Assembly: GCA_964384205.1 (NCBI GenBank)
Contig: CAYLKS010000119.1
Span: 1-5,121 of the forward strand
DNA from: CAYLKS01 sp964384205 [NCBI: uncultured bacterium]
GTDB lineage: Bacteria; JAGOEH01
Length of the DNA stretch: 5,121 nucleotides
Direction of reading: 5' to 3'
Positions 4,495 to 5,121 of the stretch are shown one piece after another. The notes beneath the pieces are model-generated. The model had not been told where the DNA came from and did not search any database. It worked only from the letters and a program-made list of their open reading frames with translations. Within the stretch, counting starts at the first letter, position 1, and each line of letters opens with the position of its first letter. Both the position numbers and the translations under genes were made by a program.

Positions 4495-5121
4495 ATGATA
4501 AGAAAATTTAAAGATAATATTTACGAAGTAGGAGCTAGAGATTGGGATAGAACTCTTTTTGATGAATTGATTCCACTACCTAATGGCACTAGCTATAACT
4601 CATATATCATTAAAGGTACTGAAAAAACAGCATTGATTGATACAGTAGACCCAACTAAAAAAGATGAACTCATTAATAACTTAAAAACGTTAGGTATAAA
4701 AAGGTTGGATTACATAGTTTCCAATCATGCTGAACAGGATCACTCCGGCAGCATACCATTTGTGTTGGAGATGTTTCCAGAAGCAAAGGTTGTTACAAAT
4801 GAAAAATGCAAAAATATGTTAATTGAGCATCTATTGGTTGATGAGAACAAATTTTTGGTAATTAATGACAACGAAACTTTATCTCTAGGAGATAAAACAT
4901 TACAATTTTTAATAACTCCATGGGTTCATTGGCCAGAAACAATGTTAACCTACCTAATAGAAGATAGAATATTATTTCCCTGTGATTTCTTAGGATCTCA
5001 TAGAGCCTCAAGTTCATTATTTATTAGTGATGAAAAAATAACTTATTTCGATGCAAAAAGATACTTTGCAGAAATAATGATGCCTTTCAGAACAATTATA
5101 AAAAAACACATTTCAAGGGTA
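4495..5121 (+). CDS. fprA: Flavodiiron protein (rubredoxin:oxygen oxidoreductase), N-terminal part
   Basis: The first 209 residues of a protein of usually about 400 are present; the gene runs off the window end without a stop. This part is the metallo-beta-lactamase-like domain that binds the di-iron site. Ligands are visible as NHAEQDHSGS (His78, Glu80, Asp82, His83), TPWVHWPETM (His145) and FPCDFLGSH (Asp164). This matches D. gigas ROO (His79, Glu81, Asp83, His84, His146, Asp165) shifted by one; the last His lies beyond the window, as does the FMN-binding flavodoxin domain. Asp82, part of the di-iron set, supports iron rather than zinc as in hydrolases. Such enzymes reduce O2 to water (or NO to N2O) with electrons from rubredoxin. 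The start follows AAAGGAG (4480-4486), 32 bp after the reductase. Whether a rubredoxin or flavin reductase domain is fused at the C-terminus cannot be seen. Confidence 0.95.
   Translation, partial: MIRKFKDNIYEVGARDWDRTLFDELIPLPNGTSYNSYIIKGTEKTALIDTVDPTKKDELINNLKTLGIKRLDYIVSNHAEQDHSGSIPFVLEMFPEAKVVTNEKCKNMLIEHLLVDENKFLVINDNETLSLGDKTLQFLITPWVHWPETMLTYLIEDRILFPCDFLGSHRASSSLFISDEKITYFDAKRYFAEIMMPFRTIIKKHISRV

Noticed and set aside
1-5121. CRISPR array, insertion sequence, phage attachment site or tRNA
   Set aside because: No regularly spaced repeats, transposase fragments, terminal inverted repeats or cloverleaf sequences were seen on either strand.

Overview
The window is AT-rich, with all genes on the + strand. 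It looks like the chromosome of a strict anaerobe with a low-GC, clostridial, Halanaerobium-like or fusobacterial style: AGA/ATA/AAA-rich codons, strong AAGGAG ribosome sites, a separate rubredoxin and a flavodiiron protein. I cannot fix the genus from sequence alone. Its theme is life with traces of oxygen and iron: Fe-S cluster assembly, iron storage, peroxide sensing, and reduction of O2 or peroxide through rubredoxin.

Layout. 1-97 is the C-terminal end of a NifS-type cysteine desulfurase. 113-653 is a broken NifU scaffold gene whose 3' half encodes an MIP18/DUF59 domain. 809-973 is an intact rubredoxin, followed after 24 bp by a rubrerythrin-type gene (998-1445) that needs two one-base corrections to read through. 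A 318-bp AT-rich spacer (1446-1763) holds several palindromes but no gene. 1764-1994 is a small Nfu-type CGGC protein. 2032-2219 is the relic of a short half-rubrerythrin. 2234-2722 is an intact bacterial ferritin and 2754-3185 a PerR-type Fur-family repressor. After a regulatory gap with a good promoter and a perfect 7-1-7 palindrome come a rubredoxin-reductase-like NADH:FAD enzyme (3296-4462) and the N-terminal 209 residues of a flavodiiron protein, cut by the window end.

How the genes fit together. NADH electrons would pass through the reductase to rubredoxin and then to the flavodiiron protein, which reduces O2 to water, or to rubrerythrins, which reduce H2O2. Ferritin binds Fe(II) and limits Fenton chemistry. 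PerR would sense peroxide through its bound metal and release the operator in front of the reductase gene. PerR control of such genes is established in Clostridium acetobutylicum; here it is inferred from the palindrome and from linkage of the regulator gene.

The oddest aspect is that damage is confined to the first 2.2 kb. nifU has lost two of its three cluster-binding cysteines, the rubrerythrin gene has two frameshifts and a lost metal-ligand Glu, and the half-rubrerythrin has a frameshift and no ATG. The genes from 2234 onward are clean. This could be real decay, or in part consensus errors at homopolymers. The amino-acid substitutions at ligand positions favour at least some real decay.
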